A DNA stretch of 64,000 nt from Trileptium ribeirensis. Its lineage: Eukaryota; Nematoda; Enoplea; Enoplida; Thoracostomopsidae. Location of the stretch: NCBI GenBank assembly GCA_030248225.1, contig JASANE010024835.1, positions 1-64,000 of the forward strand, read 5' to 3'. Every line of letters begins with the position of its first letter. The stretch's first letter is position 1. A model generated the notes under the pieces. That model saw only the letters and a program-made list of their open reading frames with translations, ran no database searches and was not told the DNA's origin. Positions 22,022-37,000 of this stretch are shown piece after piece. The position numbers were made by a program, and so were the translations under genes.

Positions 22022-25000
22022 GTACGTTATTCGTTTTGATATTTTACATATAACATTATATCAGGACATATATTGTTAGCCGTGTTGTTTCATACACTTT
22101 TATGCAAATTAATTCTCGGCTTAGTGAGTGAAAGGGGCGAAGGGAAGAATTCTTAGTAAGCATTGCGCTGCTGAAGTTCGATTATTTGCATTATTGGTTT
22201 TTAGGATGAAATGCTTAACTCAACTTTCTATGGGCGGATTGATTCGCGCGATTGCCCATTTAGATGCTTGAAATAATAATGTGTGCTTCTCAGTTGAGCA
22301 TAATGTCCCATTTCCAACATATTCTTCCGAATGGATCTCTGGTCTGGTCACGAATGGACCCGATAAAACAAGGATTGGTTATGAATTGTATTCCGGCAAT
22401 ATTGAACTAAATTAAAATAATTTTATAGAACAAACAGCTTTATATGTCTGTATGTTGTAGGATTGGGGTCAAAATAGAATTGAAATGAGCCCATGAGACC
22501 CAAAGTACACGAAAGCGATATCATCTCCGTAACCGGTCGTGTTGTATGGGGCGATTGACCTCGTTTTATGGAGCAATTGATCAACTATTTCCAGGGTTTT
22601 CGGGTCCAAATTCTAGGGGTGGTGCCCCCCTTTGCTAGGGGGGGCAAACCATTTTAGGGGGGGGTGAATGACACATAATGTACATTATATATTTATTCCG
22701 TACACTACCCAGCGGATCATACCTACCGCTATGCGTTGTTCTAAATCACTACATGTAAATTTGGACAGTGGCGTCCATCGAGCTACACACGGTCCTCAAC
22801 AACATATCCTTACATGTTCAACGAGCAACAACGAATTATCAGCACAGAAAAAGAATTTGCGACATATGCTAATGGTAACTATAATTTTTTAAATTGGATT
22901 TAAAAAATTCTCGGGGGGGGAACTCGAAATTCTAGGGGTGGTGGTTTAGGGGGGGCCAGGAGGAGATTTAGGGGTGGTCCCCCCTAGCCCCCCCCCTGTA
23001 AAAAAACCCCGGTATTTTTTGTGTAGCTATTGTCATTAGTTACGCTGCAGTGGTGGGTCGACGGCCGACATAAATTACATATTCAACACTCAATATTTAC
23101 TACCTGACGACGAGATAAGCTACTGCTGGAAAAGCCTTTTCGACACTTTGTTGTCAAAACTGTGCTTTAAGTTATTATAAACATTTGCAATTGTCTAATA
23201 GTAACTTACTTTGAATACAAATATGGATATGCTGGTAACCGATGTGTTGCGTTTAATTATGCAAATAGATTCAATTAACCGAGTATTTTGCGCTTTTATA
23301 GGTTGCCGCAATATTTTAGTATATAGTCTAAAGCATATTTGTCTCTTCTATGTGTTTGCATATATAATCCTATGTCTTTCATATTGTAACACATCATCGA
23401 ATTAAGCTTTATATGCAGCAACTATAAATATTTCATAATTTGAACAACCCTTGACGCGTGCTGTTTCATCTGTTTAGTTCATTAAATTTAGCACGATTGC
23501 TTCAGATGCGAACAGATATGACTACAGCAGAAATTGCTCGACATCTCTATTCAGATGGATATCGCAACCTTACTGTTATTAATGGTAAAAATGATTCAAC
23601 AACAATAGATGATTTTAAAAAAGCTGTTGGCCAGGACCAAATTGTTACTCTTCCCATTCCATCTACAGAAGTAAGTGTTCAAGGTATGTTCTGCTTACTA
23701 TTATTTGTTGCAAGGCAGAAATATAAAAACCTATGTGCTGCTGTACAAAACTTATTGAATCGGGGCAAGCACACTGAGCCAAGTTTTCTGAAAAACCTTT
23801 TTATGGACAACCTTTTTATAAATCTGTACCAAACATAACTAATCAATAGATTAGATCCATAAGTTTTGTGTAAAAATTAAAGCACTGTGTCTGCATTTTT
23901 CCAATGATTTCCAGCCTAATGCCTCTCCAAACTGGCACTATTGGCCTCTCCAAATTGGGATGGTGGGGCCTTCTGCTATTTTCAAATAATTTCAGCGCTT
24001 TTAAAAAATGGGAGCACTATTAGTGCCTCTTTTAAAATCTTGGCTGCCCAAGTTTTAGTTCTCCGTAACAAATTTCATACGATCTCTGTAAAACGCCGGT
24101 ACAAAATTTTTTGTAAAATCTCATTTTCTAAATTGCATAAAAATAAGTTGGAAAGCGCTTTTAACCGCGATATACACGGTTTTGCGGCGTTTATGATGAG
24201 GTCTGTTAACTTTTCCTCACTGACGTTTAAAACATTTCAGAAAATTTTTCACATTTTAATGTCACCGGTTGCATTGAAGTGCCCCACTTCTTGCCCTCCT
24301 GGTAAAACTTGGCACCCCTGATTCGTACCCATTGCCAAAAATTTCAGCGAATTGGAAGGCCAGCACAATTTGTAAAATTTGAACATATAAGGTTATCCAA
24401 TATTTTGTTTAAGCGTAGCTGAGCGAATCGAGCGGAGTTTCCACCTAAATCGTTAGAGAGGAAATGGTTAAAACTTCTTTTCTGTCTGTTTCTGTCATTC
24501 ATAACCCATCTTCGAAACTGAAGTTGAACACGAACAGCTCCGACCCGAACTTCAGGTTGAAAATGGCAAAAACAGGTTCTTAAGGGTTCTTTGCCAAACT
24601 GGCCATATGGGTACCAATGTTACACCTTTTATCTTGCGACACAGACTTTGCATCTAAAAATGGAGACCATCGAATCAGCTTATCGAGATCTTCAACTTTG
24701 CTGGATATGGCTTTTTGTGGGACCACTCCCTGGGCCGCTCTGGGCTCGAATATGGTCCACCGACCCTTTGCCAGAAATATAGCGATTGTTTTAGATTTTG
24801 CAGTCTCAATGCTTGTTTTTACCTTATTATGAGTTCCTATTAGGTTAACAATAATGCTGGATACGATGGTTTTAATATTTGGAGTCCAACTAGACTATAT
24901 TATATATACCTTTTCATGTGGTTTCAAGGGTTTTACGGTCGACGAATCGGATTTATAAAAGACAGTGTGTTTTCATTTGTTTATTTATGTATTGCATGCA

Positions 25001-28000
25001 CGGCGTCAAGAATGGTCTACATAGGTATTTCTTAGGCTAAATGCAACATTTGGTTATCTTGAGTCCAGATTACATATTTCACGCCTTTTCATGGGTTTAT
25101 TTGGTTTAGGGTCAATTAAACCGATTTCCAGACAATAGCATATCTTCAGTTGTTTGGTACATGGCATTAAATATTATATAGAATTTTTTTTGGTATGCTG
25201 AATACAAAGATTTGGTTATATGGAGTCCAACCTACATATTTCATAGGTTTTAAATTTGTTGAAGGTCAGAGAACCCGATTTGCTGAATCTAGTCTGTCTT
25301 CATTTTTTGGTTACGTATTGCGTACGGTTATAAATAATTGCCTATATAGGTCTGCCACTAGGCTGCATACGATGGTTTGGTTATCTAGACACTAACACAA
25401 ATACTTGATGTGTTGTCAGTTGCTTTCGATGGGTTTAGGATCGACGAGATTTCAGGATTATCACTGGACTCAACGTGCAATGAGCGTTAGGGTGTTATAT
25501 CAAACACAGCCTGTTACAGGTGATTAAACAAAATGATTACTTAAAAATAAAACCATGCTCGCTCTGTTTCACCCTCACTTGCGATTTACTAGCCTTATTG
25601 ATTTTCTTGAGAGTTTCTGTTAAAAATAGATATATCTGAATTCATTCGTCGCATCTGCAACTTTGCTGTAAAATATCTGTTTCTCGGAGCTGTTGTTTCC
25701 TAGTTATGACCTGACGTTTAAAAGTATACCAACAACTGAAATACTTAATCTTAGTTCCTTAGTTTGGCAGAAGAGTCATGAAATGGGTCCCTTGGTTTGG
25801 AACTGAGGGCACCGGATTTTGCAGGGAGCGTGAACTAGGCGTCGAAATCGAAAAATTTTCAAAATTTAACATTTATCAGTGAAAAGTTAAAACATTAATA
25901 AATGTCCTCAGAAATGGTGCAAAAACTTCTTTATTGAAGCTAAAACTAATGTTTGGATCAATTTGTAGCTGAAATTTATTACAAAAATTTCTACTCCAGC
26001 GAGGAATTCTTGTCAGTTTTTTATGTAAACTAGTGTACCTTGGGAAGCCGAAAACTTTGTGGCGCAGGGCCCAAACGGAAGGCACCCGTTTTTGCGCCAG
26101 CCCTCACCCACTCCCCCACGGTGGGGTTTTCCAGCCTCCCTTTCACTTTGCAGAAGCCAGACCTAGGTCATGTATGGGTAAGCTGTTATCTTCATACAAC
26201 GCTGCAGGAGTTAATAACACTTAATTTTTACATCAAAAACTATGAAATTCTGACATTTCTATTTAGTGGTACTTACAGAGCTAGAATGGGGTTTTCGGGC
26301 TTGCAGAATACAATAAACGTATTGATGATTAATTACTTATCTTGCATCGAATACAGCAATGGCTAAGTTCCTATAACATGAAATGTGGCTTGAAATTCTA
26401 GTTCTTCTATAAATTATAAATTTGCAAATTTAGTCAGTGGATTTTTTGATCATTGAATGGAAAATAAGAATATATTGTGTCGTAGTTTCAAAGTTTGCTG
26501 AAAATGGTGGTTGTGATGGCCGTAACATATTGCCTTGTCTATTAATTACTATCTTTCTCGTACTCTTAATAAGGCACAGTAAGCTCAGTTCAGGACCTCA
26601 GTTATCATTCTGTTATAGAGTATCAGTATTATATAATAGTATTAATCATACTTACTCAAATCCGTCTGACTATGTTTATAACTGATTGATTATTGCAACT
26701 ATATAATTGCAAACACAGCTTTGTAGTAACCACAGAACTTAAATTTTAGATGCCTGTTTTTCGGCATAAATACATCATTTGTTGTAAACCAGGTACTTAT
26801 TTGCGTTGTATGATCTTATGCCACACTTTAATACTTAGTATCGTTTGCTAAATACTTTCTTTGTTTTTTAATTATGGCTGGGCACGCTGTATTTTAAACG
26901 CTAAATTTTCAGGTCGCAACGCCTGACGAAATGTTTACTGCTATCATCGATATGAATATTACTGATCATGTATTCGAAAATATGGACATTAACGCGGATT
27001 CTCGAAACTTGATGGGTATGTTTCAATATGTAAGTATTTTTAATATCAATTGGTTGTATATACATATTACTAATATCAATATTTTATTCACAAAACTAGA
27101 TGCAGGAATGCTGATTATTGGTGCAGATCAATCTAATGAGACGAGAATTGTTTGCAATATATTGCATGTGCACTTTTGCGTTACAGCGTCGGAATGGCGG
27201 TGTAAATTTATAAATATTTATTTTGCCTACTATTGTTGGAATAAGACTAGATAAAAACTGTTTTATCTCTTACCTTTTACATGGGCTGTGTTACTTTTTC
27301 TGTCGAGATATTTTAAATGTCGGGGCTACGATTTATTTCCCAATCCTACCTTATGCTTATTTATTGCGCTAATATATCTTATAACTGTTAAGAATTAAGA
27401 ATAATAATTCGTACAATTTGTCACCAACAAAACACGTTTTGAATTGTGCTCATCTTAGCACAGATTAGTTGCCTACTAAATATCAGTTATTGAAACAAAA
27501 TGTGGAAGTAACTTAGCGTAACAAAGCTACAATGTTTCTGAAAACCTGATATGCGTACATTGTTGCTAGTTCGGCACGAACTTAGATCGTTCAAGTCCAA
27601 ATTGTACAACTTGAAAATCTACAAATTGAACTTGAAAATGTAAAAATGAACAACTGAAGAAAATGTAGATACGTTACCGTAACAAAACCATAATGGTTCT
27701 GAAAACCAGCAATGACTGGGCTCTTCAAATTGGGGGGCTGACATTTTTCGGTTCCCCCTGGTTCAAAACAGGTGCCGCCCGGTTCGTTGTCGTTAGGAAT
27801 TTTTTTGTTTCCAACGTATCCAAAGTATGTAAAATTTGATCAAAATTTGTACTAAAATTGCGAATTTCGCAAAATTTGTTAAAATTTGCTTCAAAATTAC
27901 TTTTTCTCTCTATCAAACGCGTTTTGGCAGTGTTTCTGACGCGATTTTTAACTGTTTTTCTCTTTGCAAAATGCCCCCTGGCAAAATCGGGCGCCCCCCG

Positions 28001-31000
28001 GTTCGGAACCAGGTTGCCCCTGGCAAAATTTTAAGCGAATGGAGAGCCCACATATGATGTTCACTTTGTAGCTAGTTTGGCACTAACGTAACTCATTCAA
28101 TGAATGAAATAGTTGGAATGATCTGATGCCTTCAAATTTATAAGGCTATTATGATCTACGTATAAAAAGTTTATCTTCGATTCGTAATATTTTTCTATTT
28201 GTATATTCTTGTTGTCCTCTCTTCTATTTTTGTCGGTGTATTTCACTTGTTGAACAGAATAATCGAGTAACTAGTTTAGCAATCTCAAAAGGCGGTGAAA
28301 AGAATCAATATTTCTCATGAAAGACAGTATTTATGAAATCGAACCGGCCAAGAACCGTTTTATTGTTGGGGGAATATAGGCGAAGAGGTAAAATGCAGGA
28401 AATATTAGCCCTGCAGGACGTATATCGGTAAATGTGGAAGACAAACGATTTTAATTCTGTAGAACATCAACTAAAATGCAACATCTATGGTAAAATGATA
28501 GGCCAGGTATAATTATGCAAAATATATTTCAGCTCGACATTATTCTTGTGCTCTGTAATCGCATCGGTCATGTAGCGACCTGACTTTGATATAGCTCTGC
28601 TACCTAGTTCTCATATTTCTTGGGGGATTGAGGGGATTGACTAAGGAAAAAATTGTAATACCCTGGAATTATTTATATTCTTTTATATGTCTGGAAATAT
28701 TTATTATGATTATCTATACGTATATAATCATGCTAAAATATAGTGTGTAACAGATCCATGTTGGATCGTTACGAGATAGGGTAATCTTGGCCACAGTCTA
28801 ATGGCCAACATTTACGAATTTAGTTACGGATATCTCCCGAAGTGCAATACCCTACTACGTGAATGGCACCGAAAGGATACGAAGTTTCCCCGCATCAAAG
28901 TATTCATGTGCACAGTTGGAACAGACTTGCAAATGATGATCTTTCGTACCCAAGAAAACCGCGTGTCAATTTCCCCATAAGCGAATCGACTGCGCGAGTC
29001 CCGTTGTCGCCTTAGTTATAGTTACTATGTACATCGTAAATCAGTAATCCCTAGGCCCGATAGTCTCGCTATGTAACTATATGTATTTCCAGTATTGCGG
29101 CTTCCACCGCCGACATTTTCGCGATAAGAATGGATATTGTTACTATTTCAGGAATGGATATTATTTGTTGTATTATCATTGCTGTTATTTGTCATATTAT
29201 ATACAGTTTGCATTGTCATAAATGCACACATTGGCACATGTGACTTGTACATTATTATTTTTGTTACTTTTGTCGTAGCATATCGTTCGTTTTGCCATAA
29301 AGGCAACTATTGATATAATCGTTAAGTATCGCCGTAATATGAATGTATTAATCGTTATGTACCCATTTATGCCATTGTTCTTGCACATACATATTTGGAT
29401 TGGTAACTTGATTATATTGATGCCGTGTATCCGATTTGTACCCTTAATCGTATGTTTATTTCTGTAACCGTTTATATAACCATCGTATCATACTTATACC
29501 GATTTCGTTTCGTTGATTATGGCCATAAAGGCTCATATGTGTATGTAATTACCTTGTACTTTTGTTGTTTTAACCGCTTTATTTTGTTATACCTTTGATA
29601 TTCATAATTGTTGAGGTGAATATGTCCGTGAGTAACCCGTTCTTGATTAAGTCGATATTTAGAGAAGTGTTAGCGATTTTACGCACATAAATCACTATTC
29701 TTATAGGTAGAAACGAGCTCTTGCCATACCCGACCCGCGAATAAGTAAAACGGTACGACTCCCGAACGCCTCGATAGGTATTGGAAAAGCCCTACCCCTT
29801 GTGGTAGGACCACCAAATTCGCCCTGATTTTTGGTAGACACGAGTGAGGACCACAAAAATATTGGTTGTCTTCCTATAGCGAACAGCAACGTAGCAAAAT
29901 TTCTAAAAAATCTATAAGTAAACCTGGCCGATACTAAATTTACCAGTGTTCAAAAAGTGAGAAATACACTGGTAAACTATAACGACAAATATTTTATCAG
30001 CTACCAGCGTTCGTTTTTGATGGCTTTTTGCTGACACTTGAGAAATCGCAAATTAAGGGCTGAACATTTTAATAGAGAATTTTGCGGTCTTTACAATGAG
30101 TTCGGTACCGTGGATATCCGAGAAGGATCCACGGACTTATTATGAAATAACTATATAAGCATAGCCGATAAATCACATTTAACTAAATAACTTAACGAAT
30201 AAGCAACATATATATATAAGTATATATAGATGACACCTTCGAATGTCATGCGTGCGCAGCTTTCTATTGAGCGCGGAACGGACCCGCTATGCCCACTTTT
30301 GGGCACCCTTTCCCATGAAAATCGAAGAAAATATGCCCTGATCGGCGTGTAACCCATCATAGGATTCCTTTCACTAAATCGACACAAAAATGTGCCTCTC
30401 ACTCCACAAAAATGCAACCCGAACCCGCGGGAGCAAAAAAGCACTTTAATTATTTATGAAATTAATGATGAGCTCGCCCGAGAGCCCACTATCCCCATTT
30501 TTCGTCAAAAATGGACCTTTTACATGCATGTCGAAATGCTGGGATGGACACACCGTGCCCGAATCCCAGCGTCGTTTACCACTTTGGCCATCACTGAGGG
30601 AATTGCACCATCATTTTTACATCATTTACTTAAGCCGCGTCTCTTTTTTTGGAAGTCATCCCACGTATATATGTTTATATATAAGTTTCTATAAAATAAA
30701 TACACATTTATATAAATCTGATACAAAATTTATGTAATTTGGTAGCTGTGTGTGGATGCCCAGCGTTTATATTTATTTCATTGAAACACTGGGTTGATTC
30801 TATATAATATATTTATTAAGCTAACAAGTTTTAGTTTCAGATTTGAAGCAAACTTTATATATAAAGTTTGGCTCTTAATAGAAGTTTCGAGCATCTTCTT
30901 ATCATTAAGCAAATAAACTATATTAATTTAATATAAAGTTTATATGAAAGTTATTAGGACGGTCGGAGTATTTACGTTCTTAAGTAAATATTATTTTCGT

Positions 31001-34000
31001 CTGAATTTTATATTAAGCTAAATTTAGCTTCATAAAAGCTCCACACATGCTTGAGTAAACATCAGTTCAATATAAAATTGATATAAAATCCATAGTTTTA
31101 TATGTATTAAATTTAGCTTAATTTGCCCCGAACCACCGAATTTTAAGCTTTTAAGTAAATAAGCTTGACCTTTCAAGCCTTATATAAAATAAATTTGAAA
31201 ATTTGAAATATAAAGTAATACAAACCCTATTTAAAGTACATGGGTTTACCTGTAAAATAACGGTCGTATCTGGAACGGAAATAAACTAAAGAGTGCTCTA
31301 TGGATTCCACAGAGAATGCAAATTGTTATATTTATTAAGCAAACAGTAAATTACATATAGTTTATGAGAAATTTATAGGGCTATGAATCATGTTAATTAT
31401 ATAGAAATTTGATATAAAATTGGTCCGAAGTGTATATAAATTTGTGCAGATAAGAAAGTTTGCATTTAAGCTTAAAAGTTGGGATCAAATCGCCCTAAAA
31501 GTGTTGACAAAGCACTTTTAATAAAATTTTATTGGCCCCATATATCAATTTAACTGCCTCGAATTAAGCTATTTAAGCGGCACTGAGCAAACTAGCGAGC
31601 TTCAGTCTGACTTCGGCAGCGCAGAGTGCGGTCGGTTTGTAGAGCGGCTCTGCAGCTCTTCAGTTTTACTTACTGTTTTACTTAGTAGATCTCTTCTTTG
31701 TTTTGGCTTTATTGCTCTTGGTTTTTGGAATTGATGGACGTCGAACGGTCGGATTCGAGTATGTGAGTGTGGTCATGGAGGCTTAACTTAGTAACTAAAT
31801 ATTACTGACGTTAGATAGGATAAGCCCGGAGTGCAGTTGATGTCCGATAGATTTAAGAGTTCGTATTGACTAACCATAGTGTTAAGCCTCTAAGGACGCC
31901 CTGTCCATGCTTTGTTTACATGATAGCGTAGCCCGTCTTAGCTCGTCCCGCAAACCCATAGCCGTAGTTACCCGTTCACACGGGATTCAGTTAAATAGTC
32001 AGTCATCCTGAACCTCTCTCGGTCAATGAGCTAAGGCAAAAATAAACGCATCACTCGCGTATAGACTTGTTTTACATGATTCCCTGAGTCGAGTTAGGCG
32101 TTGAAATGAAATGCGTGAGCCGACCGAGGTTAAATAAAACTTCTCCTGATGAGTATCTGGAATAGAACGACGTATCATCCTTGGCCATGTTTTCAATATC
32201 GAATTTAATAAGCGATTTTACTAATAATTTTACTTATATAATGATTTAAGTGAGCGCAAAGCCGCCCATATACACTTGTTGCTGAAGACCCGAAGCGAAA
32301 TAATACTTCCAGGACAAAATTTCCCTACAGGAATTTTTTTGAGATTTTATGATATTAGTAGTGACCTACGCCTTTAAATTGAGCCTGGAATTTAATCGAC
32401 CCGCAACCGAATTTGCCAATCTAATGTCTTGCGAGTGAGACAGCTCACTCTGAGTGGAAATTTAACATATCTTAGGAATTACTCCATGAACTAGGCTGAA
32501 ACTTTATAAGGATCCCATCTATTGATTTAGTTCATAAAATCTTTGAATATCGCATGGGAACCGTAAATCCGACGACCTAAAGGGGCTTTCCGATACCGTA
32601 AACGTAAATTTAGAATATTTCAAAATTCTCTCCAGGAATTTCGTTTAAAATATCCTAGGTTATACAGCCGTGTAAGATATTTCATACAAAACTTTAAGGT
32701 CAGTCGAATCCGACCGGGTTCGTTTGTCCGGGTCCGCCCCCGCCTAAAACTTCAAACGTTTATAACTCAAAATTCCCTTCATGAATTTTGATGCTTTTTG
32801 TTTTACAAATAGATGGCCGTTAGGCCTTTCATTTGCGCTATTGAGCCCGGCAAAGCCGTTCAATAATTATAATAAATATAAACCACAGCAGCGCAAAAGC
32901 CGCTTACGTTTTACACAGAATTCACATTTATTTTATAGTATAAGTGTATTCATAGTTAGGTTTCGGTTTGGTTTCACATTGTATTTTGCTTTCACATTAC
33001 AGTTATGTTTCGCTTCTCTGTCTCTCTGTGTATTGACATCAACGCAGCACAATGCTGTCGGAGTCAAACTGCCATATGCTGCCGTCGCATGAGAAATATT
33101 AAATTTACCAGAGTTGGTAAATTTGATGTCAAACGGCAACAATTTTAGTATAAAAGCTAGCGATATCACTAGATGCGATATCGGGTCCCGGCCCAACGGA
33201 CCAATTTTTGTGAGGACCGCTGACCCGGTCCTAGTAAATCTAAAAGTTAGGTCTAACCGAGCCCCTGTGCGAAATTGCACAGAAAAAGCTTGGCAAATTA
33301 GTGCGAACTTAGAATTTATAGGTTTTCCCCACGATATTAATGGATTGGGCTAAGTATCTCGGCCGAGACAGAGGAACCGAGCGAACGGAGAACGCCAATT
33401 AGGATAAATTTAGTAGGTAAATTTGTTACGGTTGTACGACAATAGGATCTGCCCTTTACGAACCTCCTTTAATAAGTAGGAATCATTGGAAATGCTAAAT
33501 AAATTTTAGTAACAAGGAGAGCTCTTCTTCGAGAGTCGTTTTCAAGCTGATATAACAAAAGCTCAAGTATTTTTACGATGGTGCCGATGACCTACAAGGC
33601 ATCGTCATCTATAGGTTTAGTCCCAAATAACTTTTCATGTCGCTGAATACAATTTTAACCCCTGCCCTCATGCCCCAAAGTTGACAAAAATTTTGTACCA
33701 CTGTAAAGTATAGTCGTATAGCTTAGATAGATCAACCTGACGCACAGGACCTGCTTGTTGTACCGTGAATTAGGGACTCGCCCCTCGTCCCACACTAGTA
33801 CCGTCGCGTCATAGCGATGATGAATGCTCCGAAGTGATCATAAAGTGACTTCCATTACGAGAAATCTTGTTAAGACACCCCGATAGCTAAGAAATTAAAT
33901 AGGTTAAATAGTTTAGCCCGATTGAGGTCGTGGAAATGGGGTGCAGCCCCAGAGCGGTTCGTTGCTTCGGCAGTGGCCCACTCGCAAGCTCAACCGTAAT

Positions 34001-37000
34001 ATTTCTAGTTTTCGAGTAAAGATTAAGCAAATATTTAATTCTCAAGATTAGGAAATCTGACATAGGACGAAATAGAAGTTCGTCGAAACGCTTTTCCGCA
34101 CTAAGCCGTTAAGCATTACGATCGTGCGAAGATGCATTTTATCGAAGATAAAATTTGTACCTGATACGCTTGTGAACCCGTAGATTCGCATAAAATCTTA
34201 GAGCATTGCCATTAGTTGAATTCTTACAAGCGCCGAGTTACCTCTATACGGCCGTATTATCAGTGAAAATTAAAGGCAGAGGCAATGCCTTCATTCCCTC
34301 CGTAAGCGTAGGCAGAATCCGTTTGGAGCTCTGTAATGGGCTAAATAAATATATGCACCTAATAAATAAATGAACCTAATATCACCCAGCGGACCCATAT
34401 TAGGACATAGAGTACCCGAATTTGTATTTCCGAGTTTAGTATTTAAGGATTTCTTTTCATTATCGCTCATGGTTCGACCGTAGTTTTTTCGTAGGAATTT
34501 AGAATATTGTTCCGCTGAACTGAATGCGAACGAAGGTCCTTCGTGACGCCCAATTTGGGCTTCAAGACGACAATTTAGCAATTTTCCCTGGATGCGGCTC
34601 GATCCAGCGTCTTAAAACGTTCATATTTGGCCGTCAAATTAAAATATCAATGTTCCTAGTGTTGATAAGGTCCAGATAATGTACACAACACAGCATAAAT
34701 TTTAGCTGTAAAATTTAGTTAACCTGAAAAGCTAGAAAATTTTGTTCCGATCATTTCCTACCGGGACCTCGAAGTCGCTGAGAAAAGGTCTCCCCCCCCC
34801 GCTGAGAATAGGTCTTTGAACCTATTGTGGCTCATGATCGTATACAAGAAAATGTCTGCTTTCCGAAAATATTAGGTTCCAAATGAATATCAATTTAAGC
34901 TTAAAATTAGTATCTTTGTTAACGTATTCGAGGGACAATTTTATAAGAACTCGGAACCACTATTAGCTTGTTGTACACTGAATTAGCGAAAATTTGTTGT
35001 ACCCGCGGTTATAGTTCATTCGTATGTATGCGTGTAGGAAAGAAAATGTTACGCCGTCGCACTCGAAATTAGGAGTCGTACCCATTGTAAACTCACAAAC
35101 TTACACCTGTATTAATGTGTATTATTGTACTTATATCGATTGTTCAACCGTATCCTTGTTGATTTGTTATAACCTGTCGTATCTTAACAAATTCGTTGTT
35201 TTACCGTATTACATATTGGCGTATCGTCTATCATAGCCGTTGATTAGGATGAGGAAAATCAAAACCCTAAAATCCCCATGGTGTACGCTTTGACCCGTGT
35301 ATTCGAATTTACCGGTTGTTTTGCCGCCTTTAGCCCACGTGAACCTATTGTTTAACTGGAGTACTCTAATAATAATAGTAGTACCGAGCGAGTAGTTATT
35401 CGAATGGCGCCTCGATAACTAACTGATTATCGCCTTGTGTTACATGTATTTTTCTGTCCCAAATTTTTGTAGTAAGGTAAACGCAGCTGTCATTAGGAAG
35501 GCTTAGTAATTCACGCCATGACTTGAACCAGCTGTGAGTGTCCATGAAAAATGCGAGTATTCCGACATGCCTAATTGTTATCCTTCCGATTCTCTGATAG
35601 TATACCGTACCGTATTGTTGTATCGATTGTATTATCCCGTACAATGCACTCATGTCTTTATTATGATTTTGACTTATCAATAAATAAATCGAAACCCTAA
35701 GGTGACCACGTGTATTTTACTGACCATAGTAGCGATACGTACTGAAAGGGTTTAAAATCCGTCACCCCTATCGACGACCCACGTTCAGGTTTGAAATGTA
35801 GAAGAAGCAATCCTTAACGTGACTCCCCGACACCAGTTTATTTGTGTTATTAAGTGAGTACGACTTGTGCGACCTAACAAAAGAAATTTTTACCCGAAAA
35901 CAAAACTTTCGCTGAACGACTAAACAGGAAACCATGCGATCCGACGTTAAACGTCTAGGGATTTGTCGGACCCTAGTGGGTCCACTGGCTAAATAAATTA
36001 ATCGTTCAGAAAAGTAGAAAACCATTCTAAAACTCCAACACACTTCCAGGTGGAAGGATGATAGGGAATAGTGGTGTGGTCTCTTTGGCCTGAGAGCAGG
36101 TGACGGTGCCAACCTCCCTAGGGACCTCAAAGGTAGTACCGATTAGGCTACGTGCGCGACCCGTCCGGCAGAATCAGAATACATCCTGTGAAGCGCTCCT
36201 GCGGTTTACTAAGCTCTGTAGTCTCTTGGGACCGCCCCGAAAAAAAATTTAAACCCATTATGTCCGCCCTCGAGGTTACGATAGCCGAGGTCGTAAGGGC
36301 ATTACGTTGTGGAAGTGCGTAATGCAGCATCGTCACATTTGTTACAAGTGTAACCCTCTGCTTTAGTTTAACATTTATGCGGTAACTCAGAGCATTGAAT
36401 TTTCTAAAATGTAAATTTTTCTATTCATAATTAGCACAACTATTAATGCTAGGTTTTAAGTTAGGCGTCCCTTGTTGCGAAATGTTATGTTTTTCTTTGT
36501 GTAGACGATTAAGCTGAACAGGTAACAATCATGCACGCGCTTCCATCTTGTAGCTTTATCGCGATGAATGTGTAGTCAAATTTGATTTTTGTTTGCGATA
36601 AACCTGGAGCACAAATGTTGCTCACTATTGGGTGTCGTTTCTTTTAAACAGTACTTGTGAAGTGCTTGAAATATCTAATGTCGGTGACTATGTGTTCTGG
36701 TTGCTTATGCTGCTTGTTTTCGGGTTCGCATTGAAATGTCATTATTTCATGCTTTCACGACAGTTATTTCTGAATGTAATTCTAGGTCAACAAAGTGCTT
36801 CGGCCTGGCGGACGCTATTCAATAATCACGTTTGGTGACGAATGTGTTATACATCGTTGGTTGTCAGCTTTCGGTAATGGGTAAGTGAGAATAATGGCTA
36901 TTGGCTTTACAAATCGTTCAAAAATCTTTATTTTCGATTCACGGTAGCATATTTCGCTAGCTTAAGCTCCGAAAGCGATGATCCCGGGCCATAGTTGCTT

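Noticed and set aside
28650..36360. A large LTR retroelement
   Set aside because: The base style suggests it and TGTAATACC near 28658 looks LTR-like, but no matching direct repeat or coding remnant was found by eye.
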